64,000 nt of DNA from Atopsyche davidsoni. Its lineage: Eukaryota > Arthropoda > Insecta > Trichoptera > Hydrobiosidae. A model generated the notes under the pieces. That model was not told where the DNA came from. It was given only the letters and a program-made list of their open reading frames with translations, and searched no databases. The stretch lies in NCBI GenBank assembly GCA_022113835.1, contig JAILWY010000022.1, positions 4,464,001 through 4,528,000 on the forward strand, written 5' to 3'. Shown piece after piece: positions 1 through 11,862 of the stretch; positions within the stretch are counted from its first letter, which is position 1; the number at the start of each line of letters is the position of its first letter. The position numbers were made by a program, and so were the translations under genes.

Positions 1-3000
1 ACAAATCATATATAACCCAAAATTCAATATTAAAAAATAGCATTGATTTATAGAACCACGGTACATTGTAATTATGCTTTACTTTAACGTTAAATAACTA
101 TGCAATTATTTATTTATATATAAAACATGTGTATACGCTTAGCTAATGTATATTTTTTGCATAGACAAGAATCGAGAAAGAAAGAAAATATAAATCGTTA
201 TATCAAAGAGATATTTTTTAAGGTCGAGAAACAAGAAAAGCCTACCAGCTTGATGGGGTGTGTTTTAAATCAATTAAAATTGTGTAACTGCTAGAACTTG
301 TTGGATTTGCACAGTTTTATATATAAATATTGACGTGACTTTTTTATTATTATAAGACATGCCAATGTGAAAAATAAAAATTCTAAACAATTTTTATCTA
401 TAACACCTGTAAAAAATTTTGCTTAAAGCACCGTTTAGACTACTTACATAATTATTGAATTTTTTTTTTTTTTTTGGGTTGTAATTTAAGCCTTTTAAAG
501 CCTATTTGGTATATTTTGTGCATCGAAATCGTTACCCCTGCTTAGTCATTATTTGGTACCGGCAATTTTTGTGAACCAATCTTTATTCTAACAGTAAAAA
601 CTTACGGCCTACCGTTTATGCGGCCTAGGGTTTATTTGTTTGTTTTTTTTTTTTTTATATGATAATATTTTTTTTGTATTATATTGTTATTATATTTTGA
701 AATATAAATATATTGTACTGAAGTGTTGCCTTGTCAAGTTGTCCATTTGGTAAGAAGAACCTCGCGTGTGTCAATAGACTAGAAAATAAAACCTCATAGC
801 TTAGCATAGAGATATTGAACCTAGCCATATATATATATTTTTTTTTAATAATTCTCCTAAAAGTTAATTGTCTTTTCCCCAATTTAGCGTTGCATCTTTT
901 CAACATTCACAAAAGCGCCGCGATACAGTGGCATCTCAATATTCAACTTTTCAGTAGGCTGTTCAAAAGGAAAGTTGTAAAAATATAAAATATTATGTGA
1001 TCAATCTGTCTTAAGATACCAACGTGTTGCTAATTTCAGAATGTGTTTATTGAGAATATTGAAATAATCACAAATAATACAATAAATATATATATATATG
1101 TGAAATATATAAAATTTTAGCATTACTAATAAGGTGAGGTTATGTCAATAATGTTATATTTATAAATCAATCTTATCATCTGAAACGATATTCAAAAAAC
1201 TCTACTTTTTGACGGCCGCTTTAGATGAAAGCGTTAATTCGTAACTAACAAACATAAATACTTTAATTCGTCTGTAAATTCTTAAAGATAAAAGTAGATT
1301 TTTAAAAAAATTAACAAACCGAATTAATAGCATTTCCACGTACATACTGAGCGTGATACAATTTTATTCTACGTGCTTAAATTTCAAGGCCATAGACAGC
1401 ACGACGTAGGATGGCTGAGGGTTGAATACACAGCGTGTTGCTTAAATATAATATTGTGACAATGTGCATTGTATAAAAAAAAAAACGAATATTGAGATTC
1501 CACTATACGGAGTGCTTTTGCATCATGTTGCAAATTTGTAAGTATGGAAAAAGTGTTTTACCATTTATATGAATACGCCTATATTAGAAGTTATTTTCTT
1601 TGATAATTAGATATAATTAAATGTGAATAAGAATATTTTTGTCGCGTTTTGTTAAGTCAAACATGTAAATGACTTTTTTTAAGTGTTAAGCTTCGGTTGA
1701 TGCGAAGATTGCGTGTGCATCATTTTAATTGATCGTTATTGTAACTTGGGCTAACGTGTAACGAACCTATGGCTTCCACAGTAGGAGATATAATATTATT
1801 ATAGAAATAAGAGACATCTTTGATTTGTACATTTAAGAATGACCCGTGTTGAATGTTGTCAGGTTTCGTTAATGTTTTTGCAGGTTTTACTAAGCCGTTA
1901 TTGTTAGTTATTAAGTGCAGATTTTTAAAGGTACTCGGTCAATTTTACGAAAAAAGAGGAGGAAGCTTGCTCAGTTCTCCCATTGATTGCATAAATATTT
2001 CTAACGCGGTCAATATAAAATGAAGTGATTATAAAAAATTATTTTTAAAAATTCAGACCTACCCACATCACATATCTAGCAAAAACTAAGTACATCGATT
2101 CCAGACTTGCATATAATGATTGAAATAGATGTTGAACTTCTAGTTTCAAAGCAGATTCCTTCTAGATGAGTCCAGAAAATACGTGTGTGTTGTCCAAATA
2201 ACAGCGTGAGTGTATTCCTCAGCATATTGATTGGACGCCTAAAAAAAAATTGACTATAGTACTTTTGAGGTCAGCACAGGGCATAATAGTAATTGGAATA
2301 AATCATTAGACGCATTCTAATTTTGATAACAGTAGGAAAAAAGTATAAACCATTTTCTATTATTTTCAACACTCTCAATCTCAATCGGTGGCGTGCAGCC
2401 CATACAAGCACGAAAGTACTACTTGCTTTAAAATATCTTTTAAGCAAGTTAAAAGTACGGATCCTCCAGAAAAATACACTCTTGATATTTAACATGATAA
2501 ATGTTTGACATGCTTTCTTAGACTATTCTGGTTTCTCAGATGTTGATCTCGTTGCACACCATTGCTGAGGACGGCACCTGAATTATTCCTAGTACTTTTT
2601 TCCTCCAGCTCAGCGCTTGAATGCTGATGTTCTCTTCAACTAAGCGCAGCAACCTCGATCTTTGCCTACCAGGTCTTCTACTCAATTTCAAGGTTATTTT
2701 GCATTTTCACATGACCCAAATGGCTAGATCAATAAACCTTGATGAACATTCAAAGATCTATCAGAGAAGCATTGTTATTGAGATGGATAAATTTTACAAA
2801 TCCATAGTGACTATGACTATATATTTCATGTAATGGATCAGAAATACCTTCGAATGAGTTTAACATTTAACACAATTTGTATAAAAATTAGGATGATTTT
2901 AATGCTTTGTCCAAAAACGGTTTATTCCATTCAGCTTGTCATAAATAACTTGCCAAATATTTTTACACTATTTTAAACCATAGCTAAATATTTTATTTGT

Positions 3001-5190
3001 TTACACGCCAACCCCTAGCTATAAAAAAATATTCTGGCATTTTAACAGACTCACGATATTTCACACCTGATTTCTGTAAGAATGTTTAAAGTAAACATTG
3101 ATTATGAAGCTTTTAAATATGTCACAGATTTCAAATAAACACTGTATGTAATGTTGTAAGTATACTATTAATAATAGTTGGGTTACTTATCAAAGAAATA
3201 GTGCTTTATTCAGTGCGTGTAATGTGTTTGACAGCTATTTAATCACTGTTTACCTTAATCAGTCTTTCTGAATCTAGGAATTCACTATATTAATCTTCCG
3301 ATAAACAAAAGGTTCATCAATTATTACAATTTCAGTTCATTTCACCAATGGCTTAGGATATGCGTGTGGAAACGAAGCTACGATGTAAACTGAAACACTA
3401 TTTTTATTGTTAATTTATTCCAATAAACTTTTTTTTGTTTATAACCGTAGTTAAGATAAATATACAATGGGTATTTCTATAAGTAATTGGATATTGTTAT
3501 TGAAAAAAAAATTCACTATGTTTTTAATTTTGATGCGTGTATTTGAATACTTCAAAGAGAAAATACCTAATTCATTATATATGTATAAGATTTAAAAACT
3601 TATTGGACATCGCGCATATTTGATTTTTGATTCTCGGTGTCTTGATAAGTTTGCGTTCCATTCAGTGTTTTGTAAAAGTTTGTTATAGTTTCCGCCACTC
3701 GTGGTGGGCTGCCGAAGCAGCGCCGCAGCTGGACGGGTTCGGCTTTATCGTCACATACGTAGCTAACTAGTCGTAACTTTTTAACATTATACAATGCTGA
3801 TGTCAATTCCATTTGATAATACTTCAAGTCTTATAAAGAAACGCACGGTGCTCACAAAAGCGGTCTCTGAATTCTTCTTAACGTTACACATGTTCGAGTT
3901 CTAATGTTTTGAATTCAAAAATGTCATCTTTATAAAATTGTTATGTGTTGAAATGTCAATAAAAATGCAAGCTTTTGATACTCGATAAGTATCTTGCAGT
4001 ATTGATAATCGAATCACAAATTGGACACTTACCTAGATAGTCAAAAATAGCACTAGAAGGGAAAAAAATTATTGGAATTTTTATAAAAGCATGTGTAAAT
4101 AAATAATAAAAGTTGGAAGAGACACAGAAGTGTAGAAATAACTTAAATATGCATAATTCGTATTTGTGTGAATTCTACTTGTATAACGTGTAACCTACGT
4201 GAGTTGGTTTCTCATTTTTTGTAACGAGAAGGTAATCTTTATTTAACTGAACTGTATAAAAAAGCAAGTTCACTACTTTTCACAATAACAAGACAACCTT
4301 TTAACTAGTAATAAAGATGACATGTTTAAAAGTTGGTATTGTATCATACTCTATTATATAATGCTGTCTAACGTATGGCTTATTTTCTAACGTTACCATC
4401 GGAGTTGCAACTAAATGCAAACTACAAAATCGTTAATAATATCGTAAACGTAAACATTATCATGAAGTTGACTCTCAGTCTTTTTCTATTGATTATTCTC
4501 TTTTTACTTAGAACGTTGGGATTCACCGCACTGCTTTTGCGATCGACCATTCTTATTACTGTAGAATTTGTCTACGGCCTACGGTGTTGCTAGAGCAATC
4601 AATTTTATAATGAAAAAAAGTATTTTGTGTGTCACATTTATTACCAATTGTAATAATAAAAAAAACCTATAAGTATTTTATAGATAATACGATAATGAAA
4701 AGTATATATTGTTCAACATATTTAAAAAATAAGGTCTTGTAAATCATCTTCAGAATATTTAATACTTCAAAGATGCATTGACGGAAACTACAGAGATATA
4801 TTTTAACCCAGAAACAAGATTGATGTTTTATTAAGTCATCTCCATGCTTTAATAAAAATGCTTGACAGCCCTCCCATAAGCCAGCACGGTAAATGAATGT
4901 GGCCCATGGTCTTCGCGTCTCCTAGATACGGCTGATTCAGCAATTAATCTCACAAATTTTTCTATATTTCTATTAATCTTATCCCTTCCACATTTTTTTA
5001 TGCCTGCTCCACCAAAAGGAGACATCTAAGCTCAGATAAACCACACCACTCTATTAAAATAGGTCACAAGCAAAAAAGGCAAGTAAAGAGGCATTTCGAA
5101 GCGATTGAAGGCAATCGCAGTTCCATCCAGCTTGATATGTTTACCCCGTAATTACAAAACCTTCACAAGTAGAAAGTCTTTAAAAACTTA
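1..5190. other. AT-rich intergenic DNA, no gene recognised
   Basis: This stretch is very AT-rich with many homopolymer T and A runs and frequent stops in all frames. The open frames are short (up to about 75 codons) and show no domain, splice context or codon bias that I can support. One slightly GC-richer patch at about 3600-3830 is open on the minus strand for 75 codons but matches nothing I recognise. A motif at 2387-2410 (a GGCGTGCAGCCCATAC type core) resembles one at 37796-37812, so it may be a decayed interspersed repeat. I see no promoter or RNA gene here. Confidence 0.55.
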
Positions 5191-5192
5191 AT

Positions 5193-5255
5193 CACGCCAC
5201 CAGATTTAAACCCAGGACTTACGGTCAGCAGGCAAACGTGCTGGCCATTGCAGGG
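5193..5255 (-). repeat. tRNA-derived SINE head, relic
   Basis: Read on the minus strand, this segment has the layout of a tRNA-like pol III promoter: a box A-like TGGCCAGCACG near 5236-5248 and a box B-like GGTTTAAATC at 5203-5212, about 25 nt apart. Box B has lost the canonical CG (GGTTCGAATC type), and no complete cloverleaf can be folded by eye, so this is an old SINE copy and not a functional tRNA gene. The SINE body beyond the head cannot be delimited. Confidence 0.5.
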
Positions 5256-7560
5256 AGGGTAGGTTGTTGATACACGCAGATGTTTCTGTTATTGCACAGT
5301 TAGAGGTTTAAGCATTTTGATAGTGATTTATAAAGGTCGTTTGATAATATTTTGTTCTTTGTAATTATTTAGGCTAGTAGACATGGTATGGATATGTAAA
5401 TGTTTGCCAGTTGGTTATAATTCTGCCTTAAATTGTTGTCATTCTTCATTCATTAAGCTTAAACATTGATCGGAGTGTGATAAAAGTGGCACATAACGTG
5501 AATTGGACGAATCATTTACATTTTTTTTAAATTTTAACTAATTATTATTCAAAGACTTTTCAACAAAATTTTGTCACAAATTTAAACGCTATTTAATTTA
5601 TGTTTCATTAATGTTTACTACTTCCTATTTATTAATTTTAAATAGCATTAGTTTTACTTGTGTATTTGTAAGTTTGTTTAACGCATCGCAAAAGACACTT
5701 GAATGTTGAACTCACCGTTGATCCTTTTATTTCGATAGTTTAATATCAACAAATAAAGCATCTCTCCGGATACAACGATAATCAGAGTGACGTCTAGTGA
5801 TTTTCAGTGTAACTTAATTAAATATTAGTTTTAATTGCCGTTTAGTGAGATGTTTTCGACCTAACATAAATAAAGTTTGATTGTCAAGCGAGACATTGAA
5901 CATCGTTTCGTGCGTGCGTAGTAACGTGTAAAAACCAGGGCATGTGGTCTCTAGATTCTCTTTGTCCACCTTTTAAAAAGAAATATTGCCTTCTTATTAT
6001 CTAACAATAAAGCTTTTTCACCTTCAGTATCAAATTAACGTTTACTTAAATACTTTTCCGATGCTTCTATAAAAATATCCACATTCACTTTTCCTTTACT
6101 CTAAAATTACATTAAAATGTGTTGAAATGTCACTTTGAATCACTAAATGTCAAAAAAAATATTATTCTTATCTATTTGATTGATTCAAGATGTCACACGT
6201 TGGAATTTGGTATGGAAGGCCAATCGTTTATGCAATAATTTGCATCTTACAACCATCGGGTAAATTATATAATTTTTAATTCTTTATCAGAGGTTTGAAA
6301 ATATTTTTTACTTTAAAATGGATCTAGGGTATTAAAAACTAATGAAGATAAATCAATAAGCTGAATGAGTCTTTTCAAAAACTTCAGTTACCCATTTCTT
6401 TATAAACAATACTTATTAATTATATAATATTGATAATTCCAAATAAAATATAATTTCATGGTAGATATATATATCAAGAAAGGCTTGATTTGATTTCTTC
6501 ATTGGGCATCAACGCACAGCCGAATGTCGGTGAAACGGTAAAATTTTGACACGTCATTGTCAATAACGTATACCATGTTGTTGACATATAACGATTATGT
6601 CTTCTATCAAGGTCTCCCATACTAGCACCCCTCACAAACACGCCTACTTTTAAAGAAACTATTGTACCGGCTGTTTGCAAATATGGCTACTCGCATCACA
6701 TACATGCCTATTATTAAAAAAAGGTGGTAGTACCAGCTGAGCAATTTATTGTAGTAGCAAACCGCTGGTTATTTTAGCATCCTTGTCAATATGGCAGCAA
6801 ATTACGACGCATACGTGTACAGTCACACGTATGCGTCTTTTGAAAAGTTTTTCTTTGGTTTATTCAAAAATGGTTACAAGTGGTGTGGCCAAGTGTATTT
6901 CAAACTTAAAACAAATCAAAGGTATTTGTATTTTAATGACATACAAGTATGTGCTGACTTATTTTGTTTGCTTCCTCCCATATTGACCAGAAACAGCCTT
7001 GAATTATATCGAAAGGTTCCATAGACCTGTTGAAACCAGCCTTTGCTTCCAAAACAGATCTTTTTCCTGGTGTTTCAAGATGATTTACACATTCTTTGAT
7101 AAATTATGTTGAAATAGTTCAATTCTTCTCACTGGTTTTGAGCAGCGTTGATCTTCCCACTGTATCTTTAGCGACATCAGCAGTACTTCCAGCCGTTCGT
7201 ACTAACATATTATATAAATCAGTATTGTCACAAAAAAATTTCCAATTGGTAAAAATATTTATTTTAAATTTAAAAAAAAATAAGTATTCGGAGCACAATT
7301 ATAAGTTCGTAGTGTTAAAATTTATATAATATGCGACGTTATTTTTCAAATATAATCTTTAAAACAAACTTTGAAAGTTTTTAAAAGTAAAATAATTATT
7401 TTGTATAAAGTGTATTATCTAAAATTATTGACAAATAACTCGTTGAATCATTTTAATGTCATTTCTATTGTAAAGGCACAACCGCCATATTCTGGAGACG
7501 AAATTCAAAATCAACGCATTTCTTCTATTTGAAGGTCGTCATTGCGTACTGAATCTAATA
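5256..7560. other. AT-rich intergenic DNA with a hairpin and decayed frames
   Basis: No gene is recognised. A 67-codon minus-strand frame at 6474-6680 and two overlapping plus-strand frames at 6783-7024 lack family similarity. Minus-strand DNA at about 7210-6960 reads as frame fragments interrupted by stops, as expected of an old transposon or pseudogene, but I cannot name the family. A perfect hairpin at 6806-6837 is listed separately. Confidence 0.45.
6806..6837. repeat. Perfect 13-bp inverted repeat (hairpin)
   Basis: The arm GACGCATACGTGT at 6806-6818 is exactly complementary to ACACGTATGCGTC at 6825-6837, with a 6-nt loop ACAGTC. The arms are much richer in G and C than the surrounding DNA. 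No promoter, terminator or RNA gene can be tied to it; it could be the core of a small mobile element or a protein-binding palindrome. Confidence 0.7.
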
Positions 7561-7739
7561 TGCTCGCAAACATTTCAGCCAACCAACGGTGAGACGGAGA
7601 GATCGGGAGCTTGTCTGTTAGATTCAGAGACAGATATGTTAATAGGAATAGAATGCTCGCAACCTTCAGGCAGCTTAGCCGGCTTACTCGCACCGCACGG
7701 CAATAGTGTGCGTAATTACATTTGAAATGTTTGCGAGCA
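7561..7739. mobile_element. Short element with 17-bp perfect terminal inverted repeats
   Basis: The left end TGCTCGCAAACATTTCA (7561-7577) is the exact reverse complement of the right end at 7723-7739, giving a 179-bp unit. A third partial copy of the TGCTCGCAA motif lies inside near 7653. The minus strand is open for 60 codons (7511-7693) across part of the unit. The structure fits a MITE or a fragment of an unidentified dispersed repeat. No clear target-site duplication is visible, so the outer boundaries are uncertain. Confidence 0.5.
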
Positions 7740-10700
7740 CGTTTAGAGCTTTTATTAACTTATTTCACTCCTTTTTTGTTCATAGCTATTTATTCGGTGG
7801 GTATTTTGACTGAAGCGTGTACACTGAAGAATTATTTATAGCACTGATCAATCTTCAAATGATCAACGATCATCTTTGTCTTTTGAAGATAATAAATAAT
7901 CAGTGCTTATGGACTGTTGAACAATATTTTTCATTTGCCTAATTGGCTACTTTCCAATAAAATTTCACAGTGATATAAATGTAAATAAATTGATAAAAGT
8001 ATAACCTAAAGATGCCGTGTGAGTTCTGCACTTCTGGCGTGTTACTAAAAATCAGTATAAAATATTCACCAATATAGACGTTCCTAGTTGCCTCCATTGA
8101 ACGACTGTCCTCTGTAATACTTTCAATCTACATTTGCGCAGGTTGTCTGTACTCATCTTCATATTATTTTTTGACGTCCCGTGTTTTCTGACTTACATAA
8201 TTGTCTCTTTTAGAGTTTGTGCGTGCAAGTGCGAATTTCACTTTACGAATTGTACCTCGCATGCATAAACTGCTCGGAGACGGATACGAAAGGCATAAAT
8301 TTTGAATAATATGAAGAAGAAAACAACAACGCATCGATTACATCTTTAAAACCACCATAAATTTTTATCTATAAGTATTGCTTGAATAATACTAAAATTA
8401 TGTATCGCTTAGAAGCCATTAAGTGACGTTTGAATAAAATGAATTCGGAGGCTCCTCAAGGAAAATATTTCGAGGGTGTCGTAATGATTTTTGATGAGTT
8501 CTGAGAAAATGAGAACACCCGACCAAATAAACATAGGGGATGAGACTAAACTACCAGGCGTTCGATTACACTAAAACAAAAAAAATTGACCAAGCCCTGA
8601 AAATAATACATTTTCAACAAATCACTTAATGACTTTTAAAACAAACAGACGCTGTAAGCTAAAAGAAAGGATATATTTATACCTTCAATTATATTTTACT
8701 ATCATAAGAGTTTTCTTATCTCACAGAAATTTAATATTTTCTAATACTCTTTTTACAAAGTCCCTGTCCTTAAGTCCCGTGTAATGTATCATGTTCTTCA
8801 AGCTTCGACCTTTACTTTTCCAACTATTTTTTCTCAACCATCATCGATTGTCTACGCGAGAGGTCATCCATGTTACCATTTAAGTAACTATTAATTATAC
8901 GGCTTTTGTTATAAGCTTCAATAATCTAGAATATTAAGTGCCTCTATATTTGCGTCCTTGCAACACAAACATCACGTGTCAAAATAGCACGGAATACTCA
9001 ATTCGTTGGTTTCCGCGGAACAGAAGAGATGTTTAATATTGTGTCTTTGATGATTTGATACAGGATGAATTATTGGCGTGATACACTAATGAATTAATCA
9101 AAGCAATATTTTCAATTATGGAAAACTCAAACCTTTTACGTCTTTGATAAAAAAATGATATCCCTAGGAGAGCAATAGGAGAAGAAGCCATAACTAAATG
9201 ATCTATGATTGGCTCGTGAATGTAAACGTTAAATTGCTTGAGATTGTTAGATTGCACTGATAGAAGCATTTGTATGGTAAAAATAAACTAGCAAAGGAAA
9301 TTATATTTATACATGCTACCAAAGGCTCGGTAATGAAATCAATGCCAAATAATCTCGGAAGCTGAATTAGAAAGAGATGTCCGCATCAGAGTCCACGCAG
9401 TACTCGTCCACCTCTTCCGAGGGCCTCGACCATTGTGATGCCACAAAATCCTTGACCCTTATAAACTCAACACCATGATTTGTCTTTACCTTTTAATTAA
9501 CTTTTCAAGATCATTTCCATATAACAATCTCTCAGAAAATCTCAGCCTCGTGCGGAAATCCTTACATCCTTTTGTGAAAATATTAATATAATATAATTAA
9601 ATATTGCAGTTTTTTCTTTCCGAGATGTCGCATACATTTTTTTATATTTCAATTTCACATCGCTCGGGTCTTAGTCAGTCAAAGCTTTAATCGTCGTGTA
9701 ATATTGATTTCTGATCGACCATGCCTGTTGGTAGTCATTTATATTGTTTTTTTTTTGCTATCACTCATTCCTTAAGTCAGATTTTCTACTCATGGCTTCT
9801 CTTGTGCTCCAATCGAGTCTGCTGACGCTATTTGTACTGACTTGTGAGATTATTTAGTGAAATATTCATAGGTACATAAAAATAATTATTTTTTTTATCT
9901 AGATAATGAAATAGACACGCGAGTGTTTGTTGTTGCAAGAACGCAATATTTAATACAAATTTAAAATATGTTTATTAAACATAGAGAGGTAGATGTCAGC
10001 ATTAGGTGACAATATTAAATATTGAAGCGAAGGATTTGCATAGTCAATCATCGAAGTCAACTTTTTACTTTACTGTATGTAACATAAACCTTGATCGATA
10101 TCGCTTGTTTGCCACAAAGACGTGGTTTTAAATATGAAAAACATCATTTGATTGTATCTTTTAGATACAGTTTGAGGCATGGCTATAACACCCCATTTGA
10201 TTGAGAAAATATTGTCATACGAATCAGTAACCAAGATGATATTCAATTGGGGAGCAATGCGTAAAATACTTGTATATAGCACGTCATTGACTTAGTGGAA
10301 TAAAATCGCTTTATTCAAGAACGCATACCAAATGCTAGAGTATATTTTAATCTTCATTCTGACAAATAGGGAGAAATCTTAAGATTTAACACGTATCCGT
10401 CATCAAAATTGTGGTTGGATTAATAAATTTTCTTCAATATTGTTTGACTCTAAATTATCTTACTTTAAACAAAACATTCGCAAGTAAACCATGTTATAAT
10501 ATAATTCAATAACATATCGTTAATACCGACGTGTACGTTATTAATAAAAATGTTTTCAATACTTTTACATACCATTTCTATTTTAGTACTTTTGGGTTAA
10601 GGTTTTTAAGTATGAAACAATCCACTCTAAGTTTTGTTACCGTTTTTTGTCAGAATGAAAACGATATAAATGCAAATTGACATAACCAGAATTTTTTTAC

Positions 10701-11490
10701 ATTAATATATTTACAAATAATTTACTTTGTTCTTCTCTTTATGTCCATGTATTTATAATTACTAGCAATGTATTTTTATTTCTTTACATATTCTAACTTT
10801 AATTTCATCATTTGGCTAGGCAAGTTTAAAGTTTACGTCAATTTGCTTTCAATATATAATTCTAATACCTGCTTGGATGCGTTCGTATTGTACATGTCAG
10901 AAGATTGTCGTCGACGATTCATCCAACTCGTCGCATAACCTAAAAACATAAGGTCAATTGTGCTTCTACATACAGTAAGTAAATATTTGATTTCATCCAC
11001 TTCTCGTTTCACTCAGACTTCATACTACGGCTTTAAATCAATACAAACACTGAATGCCCCGCGTGTCTTGTAATGCGTAACTTATGGGACATTCTCTATT
11101 CATAACGTATGGTTCGGTTGTGATAAGTATCTGTAACGTTTACTTCATATTTGTATGTAACAGGCATAGTGTTTAGTTTGCAGATTCATGTACATATATA
11201 TTATAAAGAAATTATATGTTCTGTTGAAAATACACACTGACTTTTATTTTATTATTTTCTGGTTCCCATTGCAGTCCTTTACGTGAAACCCAATCATTTA
11301 GAACGCATGCACTCAAAAAGGCGGGTTATCGTCAATGAGAATATTAGTAAGTTTATAGGTTAATTCATTATTCCACAAAAGATTACGAGTTGTTAAATTC
11401 TAGAAAACCTCTTCCATAAAGTTACACACACTTTCAATAAAAACAAAAATTAATATAGACAATCGAAACCAAAGTCAAAGAAATGTTTCA
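7740..11490. other. AT-rich intergenic DNA
   Basis: No complete gene is recognised. The only piece with a protein-like composition is the minus-strand frame ending at 9367 (listed separately). The rest is low-complexity AT-rich sequence with T and A homopolymers, extending to the RpS20 polyadenylation region. Confidence 0.5.
9367..9489 (-). pseudogene. Unidentified minus-strand coding fragment
   Basis: About 40 codons are open on the minus strand and end at a TAA (9367-9369). The piece ends with WSRPSEEVDEYCVDSDADISF-type acidic residues, and its balanced composition is unlike neighbouring AT-rich frames. It has no visible start or splice acceptor; the upstream sequence is not pyrimidine-rich and carries an in-frame stop. 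It may be the C-terminal end of a transposase or of an old processed gene. I do not recognise the family. Confidence 0.25.
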
Positions 11491-11495
11491 ATTTT

Positions 11496-11501
11496 TTTAT
11501 T
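11496..11501 (-). terminator. RpS20: RpS20 polyadenylation signal
   Basis: On the minus strand this hexamer reads AATAAA, about 155 nt downstream of the RpS20 stop codon and followed by U-rich sequence. It is the best-placed canonical poly(A) signal for the gene. Confidence 0.55.
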
Positions 11502-11655
11502 ATTTTTAAAATTACAATAAAAAAAAAGAAATCCAACTCCAGCCCGCCTCAGTCAATGCAACTGATCAAAAGCCAATCATCGTGGTTCAAAATGGCTTCT
11601 TTGAGCGATCGAGAGGCTCATGACAACGCGGGCCAAAGCAGTCTCGAGGAGCAGC

Positions 11656-11862
11656 CTATTCGTCAGCGATGGTGACTTCGACCTCTACGCCGGGCTCCAG
11701 GGTGATGGAGGTGATCTGCTTAACGATCTCAGAGGGAGAGTGGAGGTCGATGACGCGCTTGTGGATGCGCATCTGGAAGCGATCCCAAGTCTTGGATCCC
11801 TCACCACAAGGGGTCTTACGGGTGGTGATGCGGAGGATCTTGGTCGGCATGCGCACAGGTCC
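11656..11862 (-). CDS. RpS20: RpS20 exon 3 (last coding exon)
   Basis: The acceptor TTTTCCAG precedes GGACCTGTGCGC. The exon encodes [14 protein letters not shown] onward to VTIADE and the TAG stop, the most conserved part of uS10. It starts in phase 0 after the Lys codon that closes exon 2. Confidence 0.95.
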   Translation of the reverse strand, partial: GPVRMPTKILRITTRKTPCGEGSKTWDRFQMRIHKRVIDLHSPSEIVKQITSITLEPGVEVEVTIADE

